DNA from: Hyphomicrobiales bacterium
Lineage (GTDB): Bacteria; Pseudomonadota; Alphaproteobacteria; Rhizobiales; JALURZ01
Assembly (NCBI GenBank): GCA_027058735.1
Contig: JALURZ010000215.1
Span: 1 to 22,433 of the forward strand
Length of the DNA: 22,433 bases
Direction: 5' to 3'
Positions 11,204 through 18,881 of this stretch are shown one piece after another; positions within the stretch are counted from its first letter, which is position 1; the number at the start of each line of letters is the position of its first letter. Both the position numbers and the translations under genes were made by a program. Below the pieces are notes generated by a model. It was not told where the DNA came from and did no database searches. It worked only from the letters and a program-made list of their open reading frames with translations.

Positions 11204-11902
11204 CTATGGCAAATCAAACAACAGAAATTCCGCCGCTTCCACGCCCTCAACGACAATTTCGCCCTGGTCCGTGACTGCCGCGCCATCGCCGGTGGCGAGA
11301 GCCAGATCACCGAGGCGAACGGCGCCGCGCGCGATCTGCAGCCAGCAGCGCCGTTTCGGTGCGAGTTGATGGCGGATTGTTTTGCCGGCTTCAAGTGTCG
11401 CGGCGAAAACCTGGGCATCCTGTTGAATCGTAAGGGCTCCCTCACGGGGCTTTGCGGCGCAAACGAGCTGCAGCCGGTTGTCGCGGCCCGCGGGATCGAA
11501 CAACTTCTGCTCATAACCCGGCGCTATTCCCGTTTTGTCCGGCTCGATCCAGATTTGCAGCAGATGAACGGACTCTTTGTCAGAGGCGTTGAATTCGCTG
11601 TGGCGGATACCGGACCCGGCGCTCATGCGCTGCACTTCGCTGGGGCGGATGATCGATCCGCCGCCCGTTGAATCCTTGTGCTCAAGCGCGCCGGACAACA
11701 CATAGGTGATGATCTCCATGTCGCGGTGGCCATGGGTGGCGAAGCCGCCGGCCGGCGCAATCACATCTTCGTTGATCACCCGCAACGGACCGAACCCCAT
11801 GAAGGCCGGATCATGGTACTCGGCGAAGGAAAACGAAAAACGGCTGTCCAGCCAGTCGGCCTGGCCGCGTCCTCTTTCGCTGGATGGTCTGTGGACGATC
11901 AT
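11204..11902 (-). CDS. Pirin-family bicupin protein (YhhW-like)
   Basis: This is a 232-residue cytoplasmic bicupin of the pirin family, the length of E. coli YhhW, which has quercetin 2,3-dioxygenase activity in vitro. The N-terminal cupin carries the metal ligands in the expected register: H57 and H59 in FATHGHRDMEIITYVL, then H101 and E103 in GIRHSEFN. The conserved FSFAEYHDP and LLQIWI segments are also present. The C-terminal cupin is degenerate, as is usual. The physiological role is unsettled in most bacteria. An AAGGA ribosome site precedes the ATG by about 10 bases, and a good promoter lies just upstream. It is followed on the same strand, after 164 bases, by the FMN reductase, which may be separately transcribed. 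Confidence 0.92.
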   Translation of the reverse strand: MIVHRPSSERGRGQADWLDSRFSFSFAEYHDPAFMGFGPLRVINEDVIAPAGGFATHGHRDMEIITYVLSGALEHKDSTGGGSIIRPSEVQRMSAGSGIRHSEFNASDKESVHLLQIWIEPDKTGIAPGYEQKLFDPAGRDNRLQLVCAAKPREGALTIQQDAQVFAATLEAGKTIRHQLAPKRRCWLQIARGAVRLGDLALATGDGAAVTDQGEIVVEGVEAAEFLLFDLP

Positions 11903-11931
11903 GATCGGGAATTCCTTTCGCGCCGCACGGC

Positions 11932-11960
11932 ATTATAGGAGAACGCGGCCGCGATGGCGA
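11932..11960 (-). promoter_or_regulatory. Probable sigma-70 promoter of the pirin gene
   Basis: On the minus strand a perfect TATAAT (11937-11932) lies 17 bases after TCGCCA (11960-11955), which matches the -35 consensus at four of six positions. Transcription would start near 11925, giving a leader of about 20-25 bases that includes the AAGGA ribosome site. Confidence 0.6.
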
Positions 11961-12151
11961 GCATGGTCGCGCGCCGGGCCCGGGTTATGTTCTGGACTTC
12001 GGGTACGCGTTTGCCATAGCGTGTGAGGCGAAGTGACCAATACGCATGCGCCATGGTTTGGTGTAGGGTTGACTTCGGCGATTGGCGGTTTCCGGATCGT
12101 GAGGCGCCAGCGGCATCGCACCGCAGCACGGGACAAACAGGGAGACGTGAA

Positions 12152-12463
12152 GTGAAAAAAGTAATCTGGATTATCATCACTCTGGCTCTGATCGGAGGCG
12201 GTGGCTGGTATTACACGGCGCAGCAGGAAGCTCAGCGGATCGCGGCCGAGAAGGCGGCAGCGGAAAAGGCGGCAGCGGAAAAGGCGGCAGCGGAAAAGGC
12301 GGCAGCGGAAAAGGCGGCAGCGGAAAAGGCGGCGGCCGAGAAGGCGGCCATGGAGGCCAAGGCAGCCGCGGAAAAGGCTGAAATGGAGGCCAAGGCGGCC
12401 GCGGAAGCCGAGGAGGCCGCCAAGAAGGCGGCTGAAGACGCTGCCAGGAAGGCGACGGAATAG
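12152..12463 (+). CDS. Small membrane-anchored Ala/Glu/Lys-rich coiled-coil protein
   Basis: The likely start is GTG at 12152, preceded by GGGAG seven bases upstream; reading from an earlier ATG (12023) would bury this ribosome site and add a segment without family features. The 103-residue product has a basic N-terminus, one membrane segment (about residues 3-22, VIWIIITLALIGGGGWYY) and then an almost pure A/E/K heptad-like helix to the end, resembling the TolA linker or a histone-H1-like tail. It lacks a TolA C-terminal domain, so it is not TolA. The central part is encoded by 15-base tandem repeats (12251-12325). A strong terminator follows. The function is unknown; a spacer or scaffold at the inner membrane is a guess. 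Confidence 0.65.
   Translation: MKKVIWIIITLALIGGGGWYYTAQQEAQRIAAEKAAAEKAAAEKAAAEKAAAEKAAAEKAAAEKAAMEAKAAAEKAEMEAKAAAEAEEAAKKAAEDAARKATE
12251..12325 (+). repeat. Five perfect tandem copies of a 15-bp unit (AAGGCGGCAGCGGAA)
   Basis: Units at 12251, 12266, 12281, 12296 and 12311 are identical, each encoding K-A-A-A-E. Degenerate copies continue at 12326-12340 and 12341-12355. Because the unit is a multiple of three, gain or loss of copies would lengthen or shorten the helix without a frameshift. Confidence 0.95.
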
Positions 12464-12484
12464 CGCACACGGTTTTTTTGTTTT

Positions 12485-12514
12485 GCCCGGGCCACGCGCC
12501 CGGGCTTTTCTTTT
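12485..12514 (+). terminator. Intrinsic terminator after the coiled-coil gene
   Basis: GCCCGGGC (12485-12492) pairs perfectly with GCCCGGGC (12498-12505) around a five-base loop CACGC, followed by TTTTCTTTT. It works for + strand transcripts only, since the T-rich tract before the stem would give A, not U, on the other strand. Confidence 0.88.
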
Positions 12515-12532
12515 GCAGGACGGGCTTGAAGG

Positions 12533-12745
12533 TCAGCGCCGCCCGGCGTTTTGCGTTTCGGCCTCGAATTCCTTTTCAAGGCCCGCAATCAGGGTCTTGA
12601 TATCATCGGGGAGCGGCATGTTGTAGGCGCGCAATTCGTTCATCTTTGCACGCAGTCCAAGATACAGTTCATGGCGGCCCTTCGTTGCGGTCTGCATCTC
12701 GTTCACCAGCAACGCAAGTTCGGCTTCCAGTTGGTCCAGTTCCAT
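12533..12745 (-). CDS. Small uncharacterised helical protein (70 residues)
   Basis: I do not recognise this protein. The frame opens at a GTG (12760), but the ATG at 12745 is preferred: a GGAG lies nine bases upstream and the protein then begins MELDQLEAELALLVNEMQ. The product is acidic and predicted helical, with a leucine-rich first half and a second helix around PLPDDIKTLIAGLEKEFEAE, and has no membrane segment or signal peptide. It lies 37 bases from the terminator of the convergent coiled-coil gene and about 95 bases from the end of the upstream hydantoinase gene on the same strand, so it could be read through from that gene. Confidence 0.6.
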   Translation of the reverse strand: MELDQLEAELALLVNEMQTATKGRHELYLGLRAKMNELRAYNMPLPDDIKTLIAGLEKEFEAETQNAGRR

Positions 12746-12839
12746 AATGTCGCACTCCACAGATCAGGGATGGCAAAGCGATTCTGCGCCGCGGGCCAGC
12801 GCCGCGCATTGATCCAGGGCAATTTCGCGGCCGCCGCGC

Positions 12840-15800
12840 TCAGGCCCTGCCGTAGCCGCCGCCGGTCGGGGTCACGACGATGATCGCTTCGCCCGCGTCG
12901 ATCACGGTCTGGTCGCAGCCTGAAAGCTGTTCGATGGTGCCGTCATTGCGGCGAACCGTATTGTTGCCGCACTGGCCCGGTTCGCCGCCCTCAAGGCCGA
13001 AGGGGCGCACTTTGCGGAAGCCGGAAATGATGGCGCAGTCCATTTTTTCGCGAAACCGCAGCCGGCGGTAGGTGCCATCGCCGGCGCGCCATTTGCCCTT
13101 GCCGCCGGAGCCCTCGCGGATCTCGAATTTCTCCAGCAGGACGGGAAAGCGCTGCTCGAGCACCTCCGGGTCTGTCAGGCGCGAATTGGTCATATGGGTG
13201 TGGACGCCCGATGCGCCATTGAAGCCAGGGCCGGCCGGTGCGCCGGAACAGATCGTTTCGTAATACTGATACCGGTCATTGCCGAAGGTCAGGTTGTTCA
13301 TGGTGCCCTGCGCCGAGGAAAGCGCGCCGAGGGCGCCAAACAGGCAGTCGGTGACGATCTGGCTGGTCTCCACATTGCCGGCTATGACGGCGGCCGGGTA
13401 TTCCGGCGACAGGATCGAATTGTCGGGCACGACGATTTCTATGGGCCGCAGGCATCCGGCATTCATCGGGATGGCGTCCGCGCACATGCAGCGGAACACA
13501 TAGAGCACGGCGGCGCGCGTGATCGGGCGCGGCGCGTTGAAATTGTTCGGCATCTGCGGGCTTGAGCCGGTGAAGTCGATCTTGGCCGAGCGGGCCTTGC
13601 GGTCGACCGTGATCTTGACCTTGATGAGCGCGTCCTGATCGGTGCGGATTTCAAACGTGCAATCGCTCAGCGCGCCGATGACCCGGCGCACGCTTTCTTC
13701 CGCATTGTCCTGAACATGCCCCATATAGGCGCTCACCACCGGCAGGGAAAAATGCTCGATCATCTTGCGCAGTTCCTGCACGCCCTTTTCGTTGGCCGCG
13801 ACCTGGGCCTTGAGATCGGCGATATTGTCGTCGGGACTGCGGGCCGGATATTTCGCGCCGGTCAGCAAGTCGTAGGTTTCCTTTTCGCGAAACCCGTCCT
13901 TGTCGACGAGCAGGAAATTATCGATATAAACGCCCTCTTCCTCGACAATGGTCGCGCGCGGCGTGGCCGAACCGGGGGCCATGCCGCCGATATCGGCGTG
14001 GTGGCCGCGGCTGGCCACCCAGAACAGGATGTCCGTGCCCGCCTCATCGAACACCGGCGTCACCACGGTGATGTCGGGCAGATGGGTGCCGCCGTTATAG
14101 GGCGCGTTGAGCATGTAGACGTCGCCCGGCTGGATGGTGCCCTCGTTCAGTTCGGCGATGGTCTGCACCGAACGGTCCATGGAGCCCAGATGCACCGGCA
14201 TGTGCGGGGCGTTGGCGATCAGCGACCCGTCCTGTTTGAAAATGGCGCAGGAGAAATCCAGCCGTTCCTTGATATTGACCGAATAGGCGGTGTTCTGGAG
14301 GGTGACGCCCATCTGTTCGGCGATCGACATGAACAGGTTGTTGAACACTTCCAGCATGACGGGATCGACATTTGTGCCGATCGCTTGGCCGCGTGCCGCC
14401 GGTTTCGCGCGCCGCAGCACGAGGTGGCGCTTGGCGCTCATTTCGGCGGTCCAATCATTTTCGACGATCACCGTTCCGTGGGGTTCGATGATGACCGCTG
14501 GCCCGGCAACCCGCTGGCCCGGCAGCAGCGCCTCGCGGTCGTGGACCGGCGCCTCATGCCAGCGGCCCGCGGAGTAAAACCGGGTTTTCGCCTTCGCCGC
14601 CGGCGTTGCATCCGTTGTCGGATGGTCCGGTTCGAGCGCGTGCGCGCCGCCGCCGGCGGATTCGACCTCGAGCGCCTCGACGACAATCCGTTTTTCTCCC
14701 GAGACGAAGCCGAAGCGCTGCTTGTGGGCGCGCTCGAAGGCGGCCTTGAGCGTGGCCACGCCGGGCGCATCGGCATCGACGGCGATCGCGGTATCGGTTC
14801 CCGCATAGCGCAGATGCGCGCGCGCATGGGTGCGGATTTCGCGCCCGTCGACGCCCTGGGCGCGCAATTCCCCCGATGTCTCCGCCCCCAGTTCGCTCGC
14901 GGCGGCTTCGATGACCGCGATGACCTTCTCATCGAGCGGCAGTTCCACGGCGCGCTGGCGGTTGGCGCGGATGTCCGCCAGCCCCATGCCATAGGCCGAA
15001 AGAATGCCGGCAAGGGGATGCAGCAGCACGGTTTCCATGCCCAGCGCATCGGCCACAAGACAGGCATGCTGGCCCCCGGCGCCGCCAAAGCTGGTGAGCA
15101 CGTATTCGGTCACGTCATAGCCGCGCTGAACCGAAATTTTCTTGATCGCGTTGGCCATGTTCTCCACCGCGATCTTCAGAAACCCTTCGGCCACGTCCTC
15201 CGGGCTGCGGCCATCGCCGATGTCGCGGGCGAGTTCCGCGAAGGCGGACTTCGTGGCCGCTTCGTCGAGCGGCTGATCGCTGCGGGGCCCGAAGATGGGG
15301 GGGAAAAATTCCGGATTGATCTTGCCGAGCATGAGATTGGCGTCGGTCACCGCCAGCGGGCCGCCGCGCCGGTAACATTTGGGGCCCGGACTGGCGCCGG
15401 CGGAATCTGGCCCGACCCGGAACCGGGCGCCGTCATAATGCAGGATCGATCCGCCGCCCGCCGCCACGGTGTGAATCAGCATCATCGGCGCGCGCATGCG
15501 CACGCCCGCGACCTCGGTCTCGAATGCACGTTCGAATTCGCCGCTGTAGTGGGACACATCCGTCGACGTGCCGCCCATGTCGAAGCCGATGATCTTGTCA
15601 AACCCGGCAAACGCGCTGGTCTCGACCGCGCCAACCACGCCACCGGCAGGACCGGACAATATGGCGTCCTTGCCCTGAAACAGATTGGCCGCCGTCAGCC
15701 CGCCGCTCGACTGCATGAACATCAAGCGGCACCCGGTTTCACCGGATTGCAGTTCACCGGCGATCCGGTCGACATAGCGTCTGAGGATCGGCGAGAGATA

Positions 15801-16451
15801 GGCATCGACCACCGCCGTATCGCCGCGCCCCACCAGCTTGATCAGGGGCGAGACCCGGTGGGACACGGAAATCTGCGTAAAGCCGATGTCTTCGGCGACC
15901 TGCGCCACGCGCGCTTCGTGGTCCGGATAGCGATAGCCGTGCATGAAAACGATGGCGACGGCGCGGATGCCATCGTCGAACGCGGCCTGCATGCCGGCGC
16001 GGGTCGCCTCAAGATCGAGCGGCTTGTCGATCTGGCCATCGGCGGTAAGCCGTTCGGGCGCTTCCACCACACGCTCATAGAGCATTTCGGGCAGCTTGAT
16101 ATCGAGGTCGAACAGGTTGGGGCGCGCCTGATAGCCGATCCTGAGCTGGTCGCGCAGGCCTTCGGTTATGACCAGCAGGGTGCGGTCGCCCTTACGCTCG
16201 AGCAGCGCGTTGGTGGCGACCGTGGTGCCCATCTTGACCGTGCCGATCCGGTGCGCCGGAATGGTCTCGCCCGCACCAACGCCCATCAGATCGCGGATGC
16301 CCTGGAGGCCCGCATCCGCGTAGCTTTCCGGATTTTCCGACAGCAGCTTGTGGGCCAGAATGTCGCCGTCGGGCGTGCGCGCGACGATATCGGTGAACGT
16401 TCCGCCGCGATCGATCCAGAAGTCCCATTTTCCTGCCTCGTCTCGCGCCAT
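12840..16451 (-). CDS. Fused hydantoinase A/B family protein (5-oxoprolinase-like)
   Basis: The protein (1203 residues) is a natural fusion of the ATP-dependent hydantoinase A and B subunits. The A part begins WIDRGGTFTDIVA (phosphate loop GGTFTD at 16-21), with the second nucleotide motif GFDMGGTSTDVS near 289-300. The B part starts around residue 695 (DPVMLEVFNNLFMSIAEQMG) and ends in the typical GGGYG. This is the layout of eukaryotic-type 5-oxoprolinase, which opens 5-oxoproline to glutamate with ATP. Related enzymes act on N-methylhydantoin or ketones, so the substrate is open. ATG at 16451 is preferred over the ATG at 16514 because GAGG lies about eight bases before it and the domain starts immediately. 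It is divergent from a MarR-like regulator that may control it. Confidence 0.9.
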   Translation of the reverse strand: MARDEAGKWDFWIDRGGTFTDIVARTPDGDILAHKLLSENPESYADAGLQGIRDLMGVGAGETIPAHRIGTVKMGTTVATNALLERKGDRTLLVITEGLRDQLRIGYQARPNLFDLDIKLPEMLYERVVEAPERLTADGQIDKPLDLEATRAGMQAAFDDGIRAVAIVFMHGYRYPDHEARVAQVAEDIGFTQISVSHRVSPLIKLVGRGDTAVVDAYLSPILRRYVDRIAGELQSGETGCRLMFMQSSGGLTAANLFQGKDAILSGPAGGVVGAVETSAFAGFDKIIGFDMGGTSTDVSHYSGEFERAFETEVAGVRMRAPMMLIHTVAAGGGSILHYDGARFRVGPDSAGASPGPKCYRRGGPLAVTDANLMLGKINPEFFPPIFGPRSDQPLDEAATKSAFAELARDIGDGRSPEDVAEGFLKIAVENMANAIKKISVQRGYDVTEYVLTSFGGAGGQHACLVADALGMETVLLHPLAGILSAYGMGLADIRANRQRAVELPLDEKVIAVIEAAASELGAETSGELRAQGVDGREIRTHARAHLRYAGTDTAIAVDADAPGVATLKAAFERAHKQRFGFVSGEKRIVVEALEVESAGGGAHALEPDHPTTDATPAAKAKTRFYSAGRWHEAPVHDREALLPGQRVAGPAVIIEPHGTVIVENDWTAEMSAKRHLVLRRAKPAARGQAIGTNVDPVMLEVFNNLFMSIAEQMGVTLQNTAYSVNIKERLDFSCAIFKQDGSLIANAPHMPVHLGSMDRSVQTIAELNEGTIQPGDVYMLNAPYNGGTHLPDITVVTPVFDEAGTDILFWVASRGHHADIGGMAPGSATPRATIVEEEGVYIDNFLLVDKDGFREKETYDLLTGAKYPARSPDDNIADLKAQVAANEKGVQELRKMIEHFSLPVVSAYMGHVQDNAEESVRRVIGALSDCTFEIRTDQDALIKVKITVDRKARSAKIDFTGSSPQMPNNFNAPRPITRAAVLYVFRCMCADAIPMNAGCLRPIEIVVPDNSILSPEYPAAVIAGNVETSQIVTDCLFGALGALSSAQGTMNNLTFGNDRYQYYETICSGAPAGPGFNGASGVHTHMTNSRLTDPEVLEQRFPVLLEKFEIREGSGGKGKWRAGDGTYRRLRFREKMDCAIISGFRKVRPFGLEGGEPGQCGNNTVRRNDGTIEQLSGCDQTVIDAGEAIIVVTPTGGGYGRA

Positions 16452-16510
16452 CGTTACGCCCTCGTGACCGTATGCCGTTTGGTCTGTTAGATCAGATCGG
16501 AGCGGTAACG

Positions 16511-16550
16511 TCAATAAATTATCGACAAATTATAAATAAGATTATATTGT
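16511..16550. promoter_or_regulatory. AT-rich divergent promoter/operator region
   Basis: This block stands out in GC-rich surroundings between the hydantoinase gene and the divergent MarR-like gene. On the + strand TCGACA (16522-16527) and TATTGT (16545-16550) are 17 bases apart, a plausible promoter for the regulator. AAATTAT occurs at 16516-16522 and 16527-16533, an 11-base period, with a related AGATTAT at 16539-16545. The hydantoinase promoter presumably overlaps, but I cannot pick clear hexamers. Confidence 0.45.
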
Positions 16551-16587
16551 AGCAGAATCGCGAACCCGACACCGAAAGGAAAGGCCA

Positions 16588-17112
16588 ATGGGCGCCAGCG
16601 AGGGCACGGGCCGCACACCGATCGTTTCATCCGCCCATCTGACGGACTCGGTCATGCCCGAACTCAGTGAAATGGAGTTTGCGCTGACGCTTGCCAATCA
16701 TGCGTTTCAGCGCTGGATCGTGCGCGGCATGGCGGCCGGGGGGGTGCCCGACATGAGCCCGCTCGATGTGCTGGTGCTGCATGTGGTCAACCATCGCGGG
16801 CGCGCCAAGCGCCTGGCCGATATCTGCATGATCCTCAATCTGGAGGATACCCACACGGTCAGCTATGCGCTGAAGAAGCTGGAGCGCGCGGGCTATGTTT
16901 CGTCCACGCGCAAGGGCAAGGAGAAATATGCCGGCGCGACGCCGCGCGGCCGGGCGGCGTGTGAGCGCTACCGCGGGATTCGCGAAGACTGCCTGATCGC
17001 CTCGCTGGAAACGCTGAATGTGGATCGCGCCGATCTCAGCCGGCTGTCGCAACTGCTGCGCGCCCTGGCCGGCCACTATGACCAGGCGGCCCGCGCGGCG
17101 ACATCGCTTTAA
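16588..17112 (+). CDS. MarR-like winged-helix transcriptional regulator
   Basis: The product (174 residues) has a central winged-helix domain of MarR type: DVLVLHVVNHRGRAKRLADICMI, a recognition helix around DTHTVSYALKKLERAGYV, and a wing with STRKGKEKYAGATPRGRA (about 60-135). It is flanked by helices that would form the dimer interface. An AAAGGA ribosome site lies seven bases before the ATG. It is divergent from the fused hydantoinase gene with 136 bases between the starts, the usual arrangement for a regulator of the neighbouring catabolic gene. Its TAA overlaps the convergent EamA stop (17109-17112). The effector is unknown. Confidence 0.82.
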   Translation: MGASEGTGRTPIVSSAHLTDSVMPELSEMEFALTLANHAFQRWIVRGMAAGGVPDMSPLDVLVLHVVNHRGRAKRLADICMILNLEDTHTVSYALKKLERAGYVSSTRKGKEKYAGATPRGRAACERYRGIREDCLIASLETLNVDRADLSRLSQLLRALAGHYDQAARAATSL

Positions 17113-17987
17113 TCGAGCGTGCGTTCGACCCGCATGCGCCGGCCCAGCGCGACGATGGCGATGACGAGCAGGGCAAATCCGATCTGGGTCAATGTGATGC
17201 GTTCGCCCAGCAACAGCGCGGCGGCGGCCAGGGTGACGAAGGTCTGCAACAGTTGCAACTGGCCCACCCGCGCGACGCCGGCGAGGGCCATGCCCGCATT
17301 CCAGGCGAAAAAGCCGACCAGCTGGCTCATGAGCGCGACATAGACAAACCCCGCCCAGGCCGGCAGCGGCGCGGCGAGATTGATGGCGCCAGCAAAAATC
17401 CAGACCAGCGGCACCGTCACCGGCAGCGCGATCACCAGCGCCCAGCAGATCACCTGCCAGCCGCCAAGAGCGCGTGACAGGGCGCCGCCCGCGCCATAGC
17501 CGATCGAGGCGGCGGCGACCGCCAGCAGCAGCAGGATATCCGCCTTGGCGAACCCGCCGCTTCCCTCCCACAATGCAAAGACGACGACCGCGGACGAACC
17601 GGCGATGGCGCACAGCCAGAAGCCGGCCGAGGGCCGCTCGCTGGCCACGAACACGCTGGCAAGCGCCGTGGTGAGCGGCAGAACGGCGAGCACGACGCCG
17701 CCATGGGAAGCCGGCGCGCTCTGCATGGCGAGCGCGGAAAACAGCGGAAAGCCGATCACCACCCCGAGGCTGGTGACGATCAGGGCGCGCCACTCGCCGC
17801 GATGGGGACGCCGGGTGCGGGTTGCGATCAGGATCCCCGCCGCGATGCCGGCCGCGACAACGCTGCGCCCGATGCCGACGACCACCGGATCGAACCCGCC
17901 CACCGCGAGGCGCGTCGCCGGCAGCGTGAAGCCGAAAATGACCACGCCGGTCAGGCCGAGCAGCAGTCCTTTTGTGTCCGTGGTCAT
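17109..17987 (-). CDS. EamA/DMT-family inner-membrane transporter
   Basis: This is a 292-residue hydrophobic protein with about ten membrane segments in two homologous halves, typical of the drug/metabolite transporter superfamily (EamA, RhaT group). The first half begins LLLGLTGVVIFGFTLPATRLAVGG, and the second half ends in a helix carrying LLLGERITLTQIGFALLVIAIVALG, where the family's conserved LGE motif is seen. Members export amino acids or other metabolites; no substrate can be named. The ATG at 17987 starts directly before the first helix. A much longer open frame upstream runs through other genes and is not part of it. The ribosome site is weak. Its stop overlaps that of the MarR-like gene by four bases. 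Confidence 0.87.
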   Translation of the reverse strand: MTTDTKGLLLGLTGVVIFGFTLPATRLAVGGFDPVVVGIGRSVVAAGIAAGILIATRTRRPHRGEWRALIVTSLGVVIGFPLFSALAMQSAPASHGGVVLAVLPLTTALASVFVASERPSAGFWLCAIAGSSAVVVFALWEGSGGFAKADILLLLAVAAASIGYGAGGALSRALGGWQVICWALVIALPVTVPLVWIFAGAINLAAPLPAWAGFVYVALMSQLVGFFAWNAGMALAGVARVGQLQLLQTFVTLAAAALLLGERITLTQIGFALLVIAIVALGRRMRVERTLD

Positions 17988-18030
17988 TGGCGCTGTCCAT
18001 GGGTGCGGGCAAGCGCTACGCTCTATCAGA

Positions 18031-18083
18031 TTGCCGGTGGAGCGGCCAGCCAATTTGATTTTCCGGCAAGCCCGCGATAATTG
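18031..18083 (+). promoter_or_regulatory. Possible promoter and inverted repeat before the TerB/J-domain gene
   Basis: TTGCCGG (18031-18037) and CCGGCAA (18063-18069) form an inverted repeat with 25 bases between the arms. TTGATT (18055-18060) followed by GATAAT (18076-18081, spacer 15) or TAATTG (18078-18083, spacer 17) could be a sigma-70 promoter. A perfect palindrome GTGACGTCAC sits at 18151-18160, directly before the ATG. Confidence 0.35.
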
Positions 18084-18161
18084 AGCAGTGGCGCGGCGTC
18101 CCCGGATCGCATACGGTCTGCGCCGGTTGCGTTTCATCGAATCAAAAGGCGTGACGTCACC

Positions 18162-18881
18162 ATGACGATATGGGGAAAACTCGCAGGAGCGGCGGCGGGC
18201 CTTGCCATTGGCGGCCCGATCGGCGCGCTGATCGGCATGGCGGCGGGCCATCTGGCCATCGACAAGACCCGCGCCGCCCCCGGCCCCAAGGAGCACGAAG
18301 TCGCGTTCACCATCGGTGTGATCGCGCTGGGCGCGAAGATGGCCAAGGCGGACGGCGTCGTGACCCGCGATGAGATCGAGGCGTTCAGGCAGGTGTTCCG
18401 GATGCCGCCGGGCGAAACGCAGAATTTCGCCCGGGTCTTCAACATGGCCAAGGAACATGTCGCCGGCTATGACGCCTATGCGCGCCAACTCGCCAGCCTG
18501 TTCAAGGACAGGCGCGAAACCCTGGAAGACGTTCTCGACGGTCTGTTTCATATCGCCAAGGCGGACGGGGTCGTTCATCCCGCCGAACTGGACTATCTGC
18601 GTTCGGTGGCGGAGATTTTCGAGTTCAGCGAGGCGGAGTTCGCCCGCATACAGGCCCGTCATGTGACCGCCGGCGGGGGCGACCCTTACGTGGTTCTGGG
18701 CCTGCACCGCTCCGCCAGCGATGCGGAAATAAAAAAGCACTACCGCAAGCTGGTGGCCGACAACCACCCCGACAAGCTGACCGCGCGCGGGGTGCCGGAG
18801 GAATTCGTCGAAATCGCCAACCAGAAGCTGGCCGCCATCAATGCCGCCTATGACCGGATCGAAAAGGAGCGCGGACTTTGA
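18162..18881 (+). CDS. DjlA-like TerB and J-domain co-chaperone
   Basis: The 239-residue protein has a glycine/alanine-rich N-terminal hydrophobic segment (about residues 5-32, AGAAAGLAIGGPIGALIGMAAG), a TerB-like helical domain (about 45-160, with repeated KADGVV motifs), and a C-terminal J-domain (about 172-235). The J-domain is intact: DPYVVLGLHRSASDAEIKKHYRKLV, then HPD in DNHPDK, which is needed to stimulate DnaK ATPase. The order of membrane segment, TerB and J-domain is that of DjlA, an inner-membrane DnaK partner. The ATG at 18162 begins directly before the hydrophobic segment; an upstream extension to 18081 is unlikely. Its TGA overlaps the TTG start of the next gene. Confidence 0.88.
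   Translation: MTIWGKLAGAAAGLAIGGPIGALIGMAAGHLAIDKTRAAPGPKEHEVAFTIGVIALGAKMAKADGVVTRDEIEAFRQVFRMPPGETQNFARVFNMAKEHVAGYDAYARQLASLFKDRRETLEDVLDGLFHIAKADGVVHPAELDYLRSVAEIFEFSEAEFARIQARHVTAGGGDPYVVLGLHRSASDAEIKKHYRKLVADNHPDKLTARGVPEEFVEIANQKLAAINAAYDRIEKERGL

Noticed and set aside
12023..12151. ATG at 12023 as the start of the coiled-coil protein
   Set aside because: The added 43 residues have no family features, while GTG at 12152 has a well-placed GGGAG and directly precedes the membrane segment.
12251..12355. Regular repeats considered as a CRISPR-like array
   Set aside because: The units are contiguous without spacers and are codons of a coiled-coil protein.
13716..16490. A 924-codon open frame on the + strand opposite the hydantoinase gene
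   Set aside because: Same reason: antisense shadow of a clearly recognisable long gene.
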